Assembly (NCBI GenBank): GCA_945787595.1
Contig: CALZJV010000086.1
Coordinates: 1 to 25,226 of the forward strand
Reading direction: 5' to 3'
Length of the DNA stretch: 25,226 nt
Origin: an uncultured Desulfobacterales bacterium
Lineage (GTDB): Bacteria; Desulfobacterota; Desulfobacteria; Desulfobacterales; JAFDCJ01
Shown here: positions 25,178-25,226 of the stretch, one piece after another
Position numbering within the stretch: the first letter of the stretch is position 1
Layout of the letters: each line of letters starts with the position of its first letter
The notes under the pieces: generated by a model
Database searches by the model: none
Told to the model about the DNA's origin: nothing
The model's input: only the letters and a program-made list of their open reading frames with translations
Translations under genes and position numbers: made by a program

Positions 25178-25226
25178 TGCTGGCAAACGTAATCACCCAT
25201 ATCACCCCTCTCTCCGAGCTGTAGGC

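Noticed and set aside
1..25226. tRNA or rRNA genes and insertion-sequence transposases
   Set aside because: I looked for CCA-ended cloverleaf-like stretches, rRNA-like blocks and transposase motifs by eye and saw none; a covariance-model scan would be decisive.

Overview
The window joins two unlike blocks and is bounded by a matched pair of inverted repeats. Positions 1-18.36 kb are AT-rich (one line counted by hand gave 22 G/C in 60). They are filled by one minus-strand operon of five very large genes, possibly followed by a small membrane-protein gene that runs off the left edge. Positions 18.39-24.76 kb are GC-rich (one line counted gave 44 of 60) and carry ordinary metabolic genes. The inverted repeat (1-96 and 24923-25018, 92 of 96 bases identical as reverse complements) and the odd window length suggest that this is a whole assembly contig broken at a dispersed repeat.

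Left block, in transcription order (right to left): an 840-aa M64-type zinc peptidase with Ig-like N-terminal domains; a 1093-aa beta-rich protein with a DUF6603 region; a 1129-aa protein with a central two-helix membrane hairpin; a 1918-aa protein with an N-terminal coiled coil; and a 628-aa protein. The junctions are a 4-nt overlap, a 57-nt gap, a 1-nt gap and an 8-nt overlap, so they look co-transcribed and mostly translationally coupled. None has an evident signal peptide. I recognise strongly conserved signature motifs in the last three, but I know of no characterised function for those families. This is the best candidate for an undescribed system: possibly a membrane-tethered multi-protein assembly with a built-in metalloprotease, which is inference. 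Upstream lies about 1.3 kb of AT-rich, gene-poor DNA with a clear minus-strand terminator, a tiny SD-led ORF ending in that terminator's loop, two weak small ORFs and two TTGGAT palindromes.

Right block: an arylsulfotransferase (ASST)-like protein without a signal peptide lies 128 nt downstream of a reductive-dehalogenase-like double [4Fe-4S] protein with an N-terminal three-helix membrane domain in place of a Tat signal. Divergent from it, behind a good sigma70-type promoter, is an ACMSD-like amidohydrolase. Convergent with that gene are a truncated metallo-beta-lactamase-fold gene and tctA and tctB of a tripartite tricarboxylate transporter. No tctC is present. The right end is a patchwork of small repeats (GTGTCAG heptamers and inverted repeats).

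Organism: the membrane-fused RdhA-like protein, TctAB and ASST-like protein together would fit an anaerobic, probably marine or sediment, Desulfobacterota-type bacterium. This is a weak inference, since no rRNA or marker gene is present. The giant-protein operon could be a horizontally acquired island in such a host.
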